In this document: positions 1-8,348 of the stretch, piece by piece
How positions within the stretch are numbered: the first letter of the stretch is position 1
Layout: each line of letters starts with the position of its first letter
NCBI RefSeq assembly: GCF_022867805.1
Contig: NZ_JALIFO010000006.1
Coordinates: 1,054,001 to 1,118,000 of the forward strand
Reading direction: 5' to 3'
Length of the DNA: 64,000 nucleotides
Source: Cuneatibacter sp. NSJ-177
GTDB lineage: Bacteria; Bacillota; Clostridia; Lachnospirales; Lachnospiraceae
The notes under the pieces: model-generated
Databases searched by the model: none
Told to the model about the DNA's origin: nothing
Seen by the model: only the letters and a program-made list of their open reading frames with translations
Made by a program: the position numbers and the translations under genes

Positions 1-29
1 TTATTTTGGAGAAAAGGCAGGGCAAGAGG

Positions 30-1256
30 ATGATCAAATATGAATTGAAAAAGATTTTTTCAAAGACAAGCAGTAAGATCGCTGTTTTGTTGCTGCTGGC
101 GATTGTTTTCGTCATTTGCTGGATGACCGTGGACGTCTCTTATGTGAATGAAAAGGGAGAAAAAGAAACCGGCTTCGCAGCGGCCCGGAAGCTGAGAGAA
201 ACACAGAAAGAATGGGCCGGTGATCTGGACGAAGAACGGTTGCGGCAGGTAATCGGAGAAATCAGAAGGATCAACGCTACCCCGGAAGCAAGGTCGAAAA
301 ATGAGTCGGAAAACGAGATCGCATACAGTTGGCAGCAAGGGATAGACGATATCCGTGATCTGCTCAACCGATCGTTTGGGGAAAATTATCGTTCTTACGA
401 TTACTACCGGGCGGACAGTTTAAATGCAGAGGACGCCGCCCTTTTTTATAGCAATCGGATCATCTTGCTGAAGAACTGGCTGGCGGATGAAGCAAAAGAT
501 CAGTATACAGACAGAGAAAAGGAATTTCTGATCGGACAATACGAATCCTTGAAGACACCTATTTTCTATGATTACATGAGGGGATGGTCGCAGCTATTTG
601 ATTATTCCCCGAAAATCATCATGATAACAATCCTGATTTTGGGATTTTTGGTTGCCGGGATCTTCTCAAACGAATTTGCGTGGAAATCTGATCCGATATT
701 TTTTTCCACGGCCTATGGCAGAAATAAAGCGGTTGCCGCAAAGATCAAAGCTGGGGCCTGCATGGTCACGGTCCTTTATTGGGCGGCAATGCTATTGTAC
801 AGCGGAGTTGTGCTGTTCTATTACGGCGCCGACGGCGCAGCCTGTCCCGTTCAAGTGATGTTTTCCGGGTGGAAAAGTTTTTTTAACATCCAGATTTGGC
901 AGGAATATGTGCTTATGGCTGCGGGAGGCTATATTGGCTGCCTGTTCCTCTCTTTTCTTACGATGCTGGTTTCTTCGAAAACCAAGTCGACGGTCCTGGC
1001 CGTCATGGTGCCATTTGTTCTGATCTTCATTCCGTCGTTCCTGGGCAATCTAAATAGCCCTGTGGTAAACAAGATCCTGGGCTTGCTGCCGGACAGGCTG
1101 CTGCAAATCAGCGCAATCATAGGAGCTTTTGATCTGTATGAGCTGGGAGGAAAAGTCGTTGGCGCGATCCCGATCCTGCTTGTATTGTACAGTCTATTGG
1201 CAATCCTGCTGCTGCCGGTTCTCTACCGGGATTACCGGCGTAAACAAATCTTTTAG
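30..1256 (+). CDS. ABC-2 type transporter permease subunit
   Basis: The 408-residue product has one hydrophobic helix near residues 12-30, a charged extracytoplasmic stretch of about 150 residues, then five more hydrophobic segments in the C-terminal half. This is the usual layout of an ABC-2 permease with a large first external loop. A short hydrophilic stretch reading SNEFAWKSDPIFFSTAYGR follows the second helix, as in these exporters. It presumably pairs with an ATPase encoded just upstream, outside the window. ATG at 30 is chosen over an in-frame TTG at 6 because the family starts with a short basic stretch (MIKYELKKIF) and because GGCAGG lies about eight bases before it. The substrate cannot be told. 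Confidence 0.75.
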   Translation: MIKYELKKIFSKTSSKIAVLLLLAIVFVICWMTVDVSYVNEKGEKETGFAAARKLRETQKEWAGDLDEERLRQVIGEIRRINATPEARSKNESENEIAYSWQQGIDDIRDLLNRSFGENYRSYDYYRADSLNAEDAALFYSNRIILLKNWLADEAKDQYTDREKEFLIGQYESLKTPIFYDYMRGWSQLFDYSPKIIMITILILGFLVAGIFSNEFAWKSDPIFFSTAYGRNKAVAAKIKAGACMVTVLYWAAMLLYSGVVLFYYGADGAACPVQVMFSGWKSFFNIQIWQEYVLMAAGGYIGCLFLSFLTMLVSSKTKSTVLAVMVPFVLIFIPSFLGNLNSPVVNKILGLLPDRLLQISAIIGAFDLYELGGKVVGAIPILLVLYSLLAILLLPVLYRDYRRKQIF

Positions 1257-1286
1257 CGGGAAGGAACAGAGTTTTTTGCCGTTGCC

Positions 1287-1335
1287 AAAACCCCTCCGAA
1301 ATTCCCGCTTTACTGGGGATTCCGGAGGGGTTTTT
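1287..1335. terminator. Bidirectional intrinsic terminator
   Basis: CCCCTCCG at 1291-1298 pairs with CGGAGGGG at 1323-1330. A-residues precede the stem and five T-residues follow it, so it can stop both the permease gene and the convergent SEC-C gene. Confidence 0.85.
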
Positions 1336-1347
1336 CATTTCGAAGTC

Positions 1348-1851
1348 TTATTTCACTTTTCCGCAGCAGAATTTATATTTCTTTCCGCTGCCGCAGGGAC
1401 AGGGATCATTTCGTCCGATCTTCGGACCCTTGACAATGGTCCCAGCGCGGCGCTGCTCCTTGTAAAGCTCTTTTTGGCGTTCCGGCGTCAAGAGATCGTT
1501 CCACTGAGGAAGCTGGTACAGCCATTCCGCCTTGGCGTCCACCATGTTCTTATACAGCAGTTCTTTATCGTAATCCAGATTGACGACCGTGTCGGCTTCC
1601 ATGGTCTCCACCGGGTTCGGGTCTTTCAGGCTTTCATTGATTCCGTCCAGAAAACCGGTCATCCGATAGAGGTCCATCCCATAACGGTCCGCCAGTTCCT
1701 GAACCGTGCCGGAAACAGGCTCAGTTTCCACCAGAAGCTTTTCATAAACTTCCCGCTCTTTCTGAAAATAATCGGTCCAGAAGGCCTGTGCGGCTTCCTT
1801 GGTTGTCCCCTGCTTCTCCGCATAATCCTGCCATTCCTGTAAAAGTGCCAT
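1348..1851 (-). CDS. SEC-C metal-binding motif protein
   Basis: The 167-residue protein ends in a SEC-C zinc motif ([17 protein letters not shown]), the CxC-x8-CC arrangement found at the C terminus of SecA and in many small stand-alone proteins. The rest is acidic and helical with no recognisable enzyme motif. Its cellular role is unknown; family members are thought to bind zinc and perhaps partner proteins. ATG at 1851 is preferred to the one at 1881 because GAGGAAAG lies seven bases upstream of it. It stands alone and converges on the upstream permease gene. Confidence 0.8.
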   Translation of the reverse strand: MALLQEWQDYAEKQGTTKEAAQAFWTDYFQKEREVYEKLLVETEPVSGTVQELADRYGMDLYRMTGFLDGINESLKDPNPVETMEADTVVNLDYDKELLYKNMVDAKAEWLYQLPQWNDLLTPERQKELYKEQRRAGTIVKGPKIGRNDPCPCGSGKKYKFCCGKVK

Positions 1852-1996
1852 GTATCTTTCCTCTCTTCCTATTTCTTTCATCCTGATGGGAATTTTCTAA
1901 CACAGTCTACCACAAAATTGAAGTTTTGACTAGAGCCTGGGCCAAAAATAAGGAGAAAATCCATTGAATGTTTTCTTTTTTTTCAGGAATACTAAT

Positions 1997-2050
1997 TTTA
2001 CAAGGATTTAACAATGGGGATAGCCTCCCTTAACATTTCTGATCTATGCT
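1997..2050 (+). promoter_or_regulatory. Candidate PhoP-box promoter of the pst operon
   Basis: TTTACA at 1997, TTAACA at 2008 and TTAACA at 2030 are spaced 11 and 22 bases apart, so three of four slots of an 11-bp phased direct repeat are filled. This matches the TT(A/C/T)ACA half-sites with 11-bp periodicity known for Bacillus PhoP. A -10-like TATGCT sits at 2045-2050, nine bases after the last half-site, as in activator-dependent promoters lacking a normal -35. The operon downstream encodes PhoP itself. Confidence 0.7.
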
Positions 2051-2076
2051 AGTTTAGTAGAAAAAGAGGGAATACA

Positions 2077-2964
2077 ATGGACAAAAAAGTTCTGATCGGC
2101 GGGATGCTTCTTTTTCTGACCTTTTTGACCGGGTGCGGCAGCCGGACGGCGGTATTTGATCCGGATGGGGAAATTCACATGGTCTCCAGGGAGGAAGGCT
2201 CCGGGACCCGGACCGCTTTTACTGAACTGTTCGGCGCAGTGACGGTGGATCCGGACGGAAAAAAACAGGATGCAATCACCGTGGAAGCGGAGATCACCAA
2301 CAATACGGCGGTGATGATGACCGCCGTTGCCGGCGACCCGGCCGCAGTCGGCTATATTTCTATGGGGTCCTGGAACAATTCGGTGAAGGCATTGAACATT
2401 GACGGGGTTGAGGGGACGCCGGAGAATGTAAGGAACGGGACCTATGCGGTGTCCCGGCCGTTTTATTTAGTCAGCAGAGAAACCCTTTCTCCGGCGGCGG
2501 AGGATTTTAAAAACTATATTTTAAGCGCAGAAGGGCAGAAGCTGATCGAGGAAAACGGATATATCCCGGTGGAAGCGGGAGCGGCCTATCAAAACAGCAA
2601 TGCGGCGGGGAAAGTGGTGGTGGCCGGATCCTCCTCCGTCAGCCCGGTGATGGAAAAACTTTTGGAGGCATACCAAAAAAGGCAGCCCGATGTGACGGTG
2701 GAACTGCAGACCAATGACTCCACCACCGGCGTGACGTCAACGATCCAGGGGATTTGCGACCTTGGAATGGTCAGCCGGTCCCTGCGGGAGGAAGAACAGA
2801 AACAGAACATTACCGGAGTGGAGATTGCGCGGGACGGAATCCTTGTGATTGTCAATCCAATCTGTCCGATTCACTCCATCGGGAAGGATCAGGTGCGGCG
2901 GATTTTTACTGGAGAAATCGAAAGCTTCCGGGAAATCCTGTCCGGGGCGGGAGGTGTGCAATGA
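2077..2964 (+). CDS. pstS: Phosphate-binding lipoprotein PstS, circularly permuted
   Basis: This is the extracytoplasmic phosphate receptor of the Pst importer. A signal peptide ends in the lipobox LTGC (Cys20), so the protein should be a lipoprotein. All PstS landmarks are present, but their order is swapped. The motif SREEGSGTRTAF, normally mid-protein, lies near residue 38. The segment ending GYIPV, normally C-terminal, is near residue 166. The usual N-terminal strand (VVVAGSSSVSPVMEK) begins near residue 179, and the protein ends with IFTGEIESFREIL, which normally leads into SREEGSGTR. GAGGG sits six bases before the ATG. It is the first gene of the operon and overlaps pstC by four bases (ATGA). 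Confidence 0.88.
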   Translation: MDKKVLIGGMLLFLTFLTGCGSRTAVFDPDGEIHMVSREEGSGTRTAFTELFGAVTVDPDGKKQDAITVEAEITNNTAVMMTAVAGDPAAVGYISMGSWNNSVKALNIDGVEGTPENVRNGTYAVSRPFYLVSRETLSPAAEDFKNYILSAEGQKLIEENGYIPVEAGAAYQNSNAAGKVVVAGSSSVSPVMEKLLEAYQKRQPDVTVELQTNDSTTGVTSTIQGICDLGMVSRSLREEEQKQNITGVEIARDGILVIVNPICPIHSIGKDQVRRIFTGEIESFREILSGAGGVQ

Positions 2965-3812
2965 AAGCAGTTCGGGAAAAAGGAATGCAGATTCTTTTTT
3001 TGCTCTGCGCCTGTGCGTCCATCTTGGCGGTTGCCTTGATCTGTGTCTTTTTGTTCGCCGGCGGGTTTCCCGCCTTCCGGGAAATCGGCCTCTTTACCTT
3101 TTTAAGCGGAACGGTCTGGAAGCCGGGCAGCGAGACTTTTGGAATCCTGCCGATGATCCTGGGGAGCCTGTATGTGACGGCGGGAGCGATCCTGCTGGGG
3201 GTGCCGGTGGGCCTGTTTACCGCTGTTTTCCTGGCCTATTTTTGCCCGGAGAAAATCTATCGGATCTTAAAACCGGCGGTCAATCTGCTAGCTGGGATTC
3301 CCTCGGTCATCTATGGATTTTTTGCGTTGGTGATCCTGGTTCCCTTTGTCCGCGAGACTTTTGGAGGCAGGGGAAGTTCCATCCTGACCGGTTCCCTGCT
3401 CTTGGGATTTATGATTCTGCCGACCGTGATCAGCGTGGCGGAGGCCGCCATCCGGGCGGTTCCAAGGACGTACTATGAAGGGGGATTGGCTCTGGGAGCA
3501 AGCAAGGAGCGGAGCTTGTTTTTTGCCTTGCTGCCAGGCGCTCGTTCCGGTATCCTGGCCGGCGTCGTGCTGGGGATCGGCCGGGCGGTCGGGGAGACCA
3601 TGGCAGTCTTGATGGTGGTCGGGAACCAGGCCCGCATCCCTAAAAGCCTGCTGGACGGAGTGCGGACGCTGACCACCAATATCGTACTGGAGATGGGATA
3701 CGCCTCCGGGCTGCACCGGGAGGCATTGATTGCCACGGCGGTGGTTTTATTCCTTTTTATCCTCCTGATCAACCTGTCTTTCTCCGCGCTGAAAAGGAGG
3801 GCTGGGGAATGA
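2961..3812 (+). CDS. pstC: Phosphate ABC transporter permease PstC
   Basis: The 283-residue membrane protein is one of two channel subunits of the high-affinity phosphate importer. It has about six hydrophobic helices and a conserved cytoplasmic loop around residues 165-215 (EAAIRAVPRTYYEGGLALGASKE, then GIGRAVGETMAVLM), the EAA-type loop that docks on PstB. The start is the ATG overlapping the pstS stop as ATGA. A much longer frame upstream lies inside pstS and is discarded. Translation is probably coupled to pstS and to pstA, which it also overlaps by ATGA. Confidence 0.95.
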   Translation: MKAVREKGMQILFLLCACASILAVALICVFLFAGGFPAFREIGLFTFLSGTVWKPGSETFGILPMILGSLYVTAGAILLGVPVGLFTAVFLAYFCPEKIYRILKPAVNLLAGIPSVIYGFFALVILVPFVRETFGGRGSSILTGSLLLGFMILPTVISVAEAAIRAVPRTYYEGGLALGASKERSLFFALLPGARSGILAGVVLGIGRAVGETMAVLMVVGNQARIPKSLLDGVRTLTTNIVLEMGYASGLHREALIATAVVLFLFILLINLSFSALKRRAGE

Positions 3813-4642
3813 AAAAAGATCCGTTATCCCGGCTGCTATGGTTCCTGGTCTGGGGATCTGCCATTTTGACAGCCGCGCTCGTAGCAGTGCTGATTGGCTT
3901 TGTCCTTATCCGCGGGATCCCGCATCTGCGGGCGTCCCTGTTTTCCTGGACCTATACGTCCGAAAACGTATCGCTGCTTCCTTCCTTGATCAATACGCTG
4001 GCCATGACCGCACTGGCGCTGGCTGCAGCGGTTCCGCTGGGGGTGGGGGCAGCTGTCTATCTGACGGAGTACGCAAAGAGAGGAAACCGCCTGGTGGGCA
4101 TCATCCGGCTGACGTCGGAAACCCTGGCGGGAATCCCTTCGATCGTCTATGGTCTGTTCGGCATGATTTTTTTTGTCGACACACTGGGGCTTGGGTTGTC
4201 TCTGCTGTCCGGAGCCGCCACCATGGCCGTGATGGTGCTTCCTTTGATGATGCGCACCACCGAAGAAGCGCTTCACTCGGTGCCGGACTCCTTTCGGGAG
4301 GGGAGCTTTGGCCTGGGGGCAGGAAGGCTGCGGACCATTTTTCGGATTGTTCTGCCGCCGGCGGTTCCCGGCATCCTCTCCGGTGTGATTTTGTCCGTCG
4401 GGCGGGTGGTCGGCGAGACCGCAGCCCTTTTATATACGGCGGGAACCGTAGCCAGTCTTCCGGAGAACTTGTTTTCTTCCGCCCGGACGCTTTCCGTTCA
4501 CATGTACACGCTGGCGGGGGAAGGCCTGCATGTGGATGAGGCGTATGCCACCGCAGTGGTTCTGCTGGGACTTGTGGTCCTGATCAACGGCTTGTCCGCC
4601 CTGGCGGCCGGAAAATGGAAAAAAGGAGGCGGCCATGGATAA
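3809..4642 (+). CDS. pstA: Phosphate ABC transporter permease PstA
   Basis: The second Pst channel subunit has 277 residues and about six hydrophobic helices. The cytoplasmic coupling loop reads [20 protein letters not shown] and is followed by [17 protein letters not shown], both typical of PstA. It starts within the pstC stop codon (ATGA) and ends eight bases inside pstB, so the membrane subunits and the ATPase are likely made in step. Length matches the family. Confidence 0.95.
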   Translation: MKKDPLSRLLWFLVWGSAILTAALVAVLIGFVLIRGIPHLRASLFSWTYTSENVSLLPSLINTLAMTALALAAAVPLGVGAAVYLTEYAKRGNRLVGIIRLTSETLAGIPSIVYGLFGMIFFVDTLGLGLSLLSGAATMAVMVLPLMMRTTEEALHSVPDSFREGSFGLGAGRLRTIFRIVLPPAVPGILSGVILSVGRVVGETAALLYTAGTVASLPENLFSSARTLSVHMYTLAGEGLHVDEAYATAVVLLGLVVLINGLSALAAGKWKKGGGHG

Positions 4643-5384
4643 ATTTGAGGTGAACAATCTGGATCTTTATTACGGCGAATTCCAGGCGCTCAAAAAACTT
4701 TCCCTGCAAATTCCGGCCAGGGAGATCACGGCGTTTATCGGTCCTTCGGGGTGTGGAAAATCCACGCTCTTGAAATGTCTGAACCGGATGAACGATCTGG
4801 TGGAGGGCTGCCGGATCACCGGGAGCATCCGGCTGGACGGGGAAGACATCTACGGGGACATGGACGTGACGCTTCTGCGCAAGCGGGTTGGTATGGTATT
4901 TCAAAAACCGAATCCGTTTCCGATGAGCATCTATGACAATGTTGCTTTTGGTCCCCGGACCCATGGCGTTCGCTCCCGGTCCAAGCTGAATGAGCTTGTA
5001 GAAAAGTCCCTGCGGAGCGCGGCGATCTGGGATGAGGTGAAGGACCGGCTGAAAAAAAGCGCCCTGGGGCTTTCCGGCGGCCAGCAGCAGCGGCTTTGTA
5101 TCGCACGGGCGCTGGCAGTGGAGCCGGAGGTTCTCCTGATGGATGAACCGACCTCGGCGCTGGACCCCATCTCCACTTCGCGGATTGAGGAGCTGGCAGC
5201 GGAATTAAAACAGCGGTATACAATAGTCATGGTGACCCATAACATGCAGCAGGCGGTGCGGATTTCAGATAAAACCGCATTTTTCCTGATGGGGGAGGTC
5301 ATCGAGTTCGGGGATACGGATCAGATCTTTTCGATGCCGCAAGATTCCCGGACCGAAGAATATATTACCGGGAGGTTTGGATGA
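4635..5384 (+). CDS. pstB: Phosphate ABC transporter ATPase PstB
   Basis: This is the nucleotide-binding subunit that powers phosphate uptake. Walker A is GPSGCGKST at residues 36-44, the signature is LSGGQQQR, Walker B reads [13 protein letters not shown] and the switch histidine is in [10 protein letters not shown]. The phrase [18 protein letters not shown] is highly characteristic of PstB. The 249-residue length is normal. AAAGGAGG lies just upstream of the ATG, inside the end of pstA. Confidence 0.97.
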   Translation: MDKFEVNNLDLYYGEFQALKKLSLQIPAREITAFIGPSGCGKSTLLKCLNRMNDLVEGCRITGSIRLDGEDIYGDMDVTLLRKRVGMVFQKPNPFPMSIYDNVAFGPRTHGVRSRSKLNELVEKSLRSAAIWDEVKDRLKKSALGLSGGQQQRLCIARALAVEPEVLLMDEPTSALDPISTSRIEELAAELKQRYTIVMVTHNMQQAVRISDKTAFFLMGEVIEFGDTDQIFSMPQDSRTEEYITGRFG

Positions 5385-5385
5385 G

Positions 5386-6069
5386 ATGAGAAATCGTTTT
5401 GACCGGCAACTGGAAGAACTGCATACGGAACTGATCCAGATGGGGGCGCTCTGTGAGCGGGCGATCCGAAAAGCAGTGGCGGCTGTGATGGAAAGCGACG
5501 CAGCTAAGGCAAAGGAAGCGCTGGAAGCGGCCGGAGAGACGGACCGGATGGAGCGGGAGGCGGAAAATCTTTGTCTGAAGCTGCTGCTCCATCAGCAGCC
5601 GGTGGCCCGCGATCTGCGCCAGGTCTCGGCGGCCCTGAAAATGATTACGGACATGGAGCGGATCGGCAATCAAGCCGCGGATATCTCCGAGATTGTGATG
5701 GAGCGGGATCTCTGTTCCTACGCTAAGACCGTGGATATGGCTGGGATGGCGGAGACTGCCATTGAGATGGTGACAAGGAGCGTGGACTCCTATGTCAAAC
5801 AGGATCTGGAGCTGGCGAAGTGGGTGATCCGGGAAGATGATGTGGTGGACGACGCCTTTGTCAGCATGAAAAGCAGACTAGTGCAGCAACTGGTCGGCGA
5901 CGGCGCAGAATGCGCCTTGGATCTGTTGATGGTGGCAAAATATCTGGAAAAAATCGGAGATCACGCGGTCAATATTGCCGAGTGGGTGGAGTTTTCCATC
6001 ACCGGCATTCACCGCAGAGGCGAAAAACCGGAAGAAGAATCTGAACCGATAGGTAACAGTAAATCATGA
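5386..6069 (+). CDS. phoU: Phosphate transport regulator PhoU
   Basis: PhoU links the state of the Pst transporter to the PhoR kinase. The 227-residue product consists of two three-helix PhoU repeats, each with an E/D-rich metal-contact motif (KMITDMERIGNQAADISE in the first, AKYLEKIGDHAVNIAEWV in the second). ATG at 5386 lies one base after the pstB stop and ten bases after GGAGG. A TTG at 5377 is too close to that site and is rejected. It overlaps the phosphatase gene downstream by ATGA. Confidence 0.95.
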   Translation: MRNRFDRQLEELHTELIQMGALCERAIRKAVAAVMESDAAKAKEALEAAGETDRMEREAENLCLKLLLHQQPVARDLRQVSAALKMITDMERIGNQAADISEIVMERDLCSYAKTVDMAGMAETAIEMVTRSVDSYVKQDLELAKWVIREDDVVDDAFVSMKSRLVQQLVGDGAECALDLLMVAKYLEKIGDHAVNIAEWVEFSITGIHRRGEKPEEESEPIGNSKS

Positions 6070-7514
6070 AACAGGATGCTTTCCGTTCCTTTCGCAGAAG
6101 TATAGCAGTCCTGGCCGCGGCCTGCCTGGTTTTATCCGGCTGCCGCACGGAGGAAAAAGAACCGACTGAGACGGTTCCAGAATACGAAGCCGCATCCGCA
6201 GAGACAAAGAAGACACCGAAATATATTTTCCTTTTTATCGGGGATGGAATGAGCTATTCCCAGATCCAGCTGACGGCAGACTACCTGGGATTGGAGAAGT
6301 CCGGAAAGACGGTTCCTGAATCGCTATCCTTCCTGGACTTCCCGGTGACAGGCAGCCTGGAAACAGGGAACGCGGAATCTTTCTGCACGGATTCTGCTTC
6401 CGCGGGTACGGCCATGGCGACGGGAAAAAAGACAAAAACGGGTGTCCTGGGTATGGATGCAGACGGGGTACGGACGGAGAGCATCACAGAGAAATTAAAA
6501 GCACAAAAGGGATTCCGGATCGGGCTGGCAACGACTGTGAATTTGAATCATGCGACGCCAGCGGCTTTTTATGCGCACCAGCCTTCCCGGAATCTCTACT
6601 ATGAAATCGGAGGGGAACTGCTGGCTGGCGGCTTTGATTTTCTTGCCGGAGGAAGCCTGCTGGAACCGACCGGAAAGAAGGAAGAAGGCGTTAGCCTTTA
6701 TGCCCTGGCAGAACAGACCGGATATCAGATGATATGGGGGAAACCCCAGACAGTGGATTGGACCGGTAAGGTTTGGATCACGGCATCCGAGACGGACGCC
6801 AAAGGCGCGCTTCCATTTCTGCTGGATGGGGGCGGGGGATGGACCCTGGCCGATAGCGTAAAGGCGGGAATCCAGGCGCTTCAAAATGGAGATGGTTTTT
6901 TCCTGATGGCGGAGGCCGGGAAAATCGACTGGGCATGTGAAGCCAATGATGCGCGCACCATGATCGAAGAGGTATCCGGGCTGGATCTGGCGGTACAGGA
7001 GGCGGTACGGTTTCAGAAGCAGCATCCGGATGATACGCTGATCTTGGTAACCGGCGATCATGAAACCGGAGGACTCAGCATTGGAAATCGGGAAAATGGG
7101 CTAAAAACTCATCTCGACCTCCTGTCCGGGCAGCAGATTTCCTTTGCCAGGTATGAAGAAGAACTGGTCACCCAATATAAAAAACAGCAGATGGCTTTCA
7201 CCAGTGTTCAGTCGGAGCTGGCCGAGTGGTTTGGCCTGGGAGAAGGGGGACTTGCTTTATCCGAGGAAGAGTGGAACCTCCTAAAGGAAGCCTATCAGGA
7301 GACCCTAGATACTGCCTACAAAGGGCGTTCTCCCTTGATCCAGGCGGTCGGGACGCTGATCGCAGAAAAAGCAGGGATCGGATGGTCGACCGGGCAGCAC
7401 AGCGGACAGCCTGTGCCGGTATTTGCCCTGGGAGTGGGGGCGGAACGCTTTGCCGGCTGGCAGGATAACACGGATATCTTTAAACATCTAGCGGAGCTGA
7501 CGGGAGTCAACTGA
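6066..7514 (+). CDS. phoA: Alkaline phosphatase, lipoprotein
   Basis: This secreted phosphomonoesterase releases phosphate from organic esters for uptake by Pst. The signal peptide ends with lipobox LSGC, so it is probably membrane anchored. The metal ligands and nucleophile are visible: FIGDGMSYSQ, TDSASAGTAMATGKKT (Ser110 as nucleophile), GDHETGG, and a final histidine in STGQHSG. A 482-residue length is normal for the PhoA family. It is unusual but sensible that it sits inside the pst operon, overlapping phoU by ATGA, so enzyme and transporter are induced together. Confidence 0.93.
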   Translation: MKQDAFRSFRRSIAVLAAACLVLSGCRTEEKEPTETVPEYEAASAETKKTPKYIFLFIGDGMSYSQIQLTADYLGLEKSGKTVPESLSFLDFPVTGSLETGNAESFCTDSASAGTAMATGKKTKTGVLGMDADGVRTESITEKLKAQKGFRIGLATTVNLNHATPAAFYAHQPSRNLYYEIGGELLAGGFDFLAGGSLLEPTGKKEEGVSLYALAEQTGYQMIWGKPQTVDWTGKVWITASETDAKGALPFLLDGGGGWTLADSVKAGIQALQNGDGFFLMAEAGKIDWACEANDARTMIEEVSGLDLAVQEAVRFQKQHPDDTLILVTGDHETGGLSIGNRENGLKTHLDLLSGQQISFARYEEELVTQYKKQQMAFTSVQSELAEWFGLGEGGLALSEEEWNLLKEAYQETLDTAYKGRSPLIQAVGTLIAEKAGIGWSTGQHSGQPVPVFALGVGAERFAGWQDNTDIFKHLAELTGVN

Positions 7515-7673
7515 ATTTTAGAAAAAAATGAGCGGAAATCTTACACCGTTTATGTTATGCTAAAGAAAAACATGGCGGGAATGCTTAAATCCAGACGGCC
7601 GCCGGTACGTGCCGCCGGCGGACCAAAGGTTTGCATAGAACGGCAATCCCAATTAGAAGGAAGGATAGAAATC

Positions 7674-8348
7674 ATGATTTACTGCGTTGAGGACGATGAT
7701 AGTATCCGGGAACTGGAGGTTTATACCCTGAGAGCAACTGGCTTTGAGGCGGAAGGGTTTGCGGACGGAGCCGGTTTTTTTGAGGCTTTGGAGAAAGAAC
7801 TGCCGGAGCTGGTTCTCTTAGACATCATGCTGCCGGACGAAGACGGGCTTTCGATCTTACACCGCCTCCGCAGCCGCAGGAGCACGGAACAGATTCCTAT
7901 TATTTTAGCTACGGCAAAGGGGAGCGAATACGATAAGGTGAAAGGGCTGGACGGCGGCGCCGACGATTATCTGGCGAAACCTTTTGGCATGATGGAGCTG
8001 GTTTCCCGCGTCAAGGCGGTGCTCCGCCGGGCCGTCCGCCAGCCAAAGCTGTCCGTGCTTTCGGCCGGTTCCATTCAGTTGGATTCCGACGCGCGGCGGG
8101 TATTTGTCGGGGAAGAAGAGATTACATTGACGCTAAAAGAATTTGATCTGCTTCAATACCTTCTGGAGAATTCCGGCAGGGTTTTGACGAGAGACCAGCT
8201 CCTGATTCATATTTGGGGCTATGATTTTGACGGGGAAACCCGCACTGTGGACGTACATATCCGAACTCTTCGGAATAAGTTGGGAGAAGCCGGACAGGCG
8301 ATCGAGACCGTCCGCGGTATGGGATACCGTATCGGAGGAAATCGATGA
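7674..8348 (+). CDS. phoP: Phosphate response regulator PhoP/PhoB type
   Basis: This is a 224-residue OmpR-family response regulator. The receiver domain has an acidic cluster (EDDDS, residues 6-10), phospho-acceptor Asp50 in LLDIMLPDEDG, and Lys in DYLAKPFG. The winged-helix DNA-binding domain follows, ending TVDVHIRTLRNKLG. It probably binds the phased TTAACA sites upstream of pstS. ATG at 7674 has AGAAGGAAGG nine bases before it; the frame is open 39 codons further upstream but lacks a site. The 159-bp gap to phoA holds a 7-bp GC hairpin (7599-7621) without a T-tract. Confidence 0.93.
   Translation: MIYCVEDDDSIRELEVYTLRATGFEAEGFADGAGFFEALEKELPELVLLDIMLPDEDGLSILHRLRSRRSTEQIPIILATAKGSEYDKVKGLDGGADDYLAKPFGMMELVSRVKAVLRRAVRQPKLSVLSAGSIQLDSDARRVFVGEEEITLTLKEFDLLQYLLENSGRVLTRDQLLIHIWGYDFDGETRTVDVHIRTLRNKLGEAGQAIETVRGMGYRIGGNR

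Noticed and set aside
7541-7561. Separate PhoP box before phoP
   Set aside because: Only one TTACA-like half-site is visible near a TATGCT -10; no phased partner 11 or 22 bases away.
7599-7621. GC hairpin CCGCCGG/CCGGCGG before phoP as a terminator
   Set aside because: There is no T-tract after it and the phoP start and site lie well downstream, so only a structured leader can be claimed.
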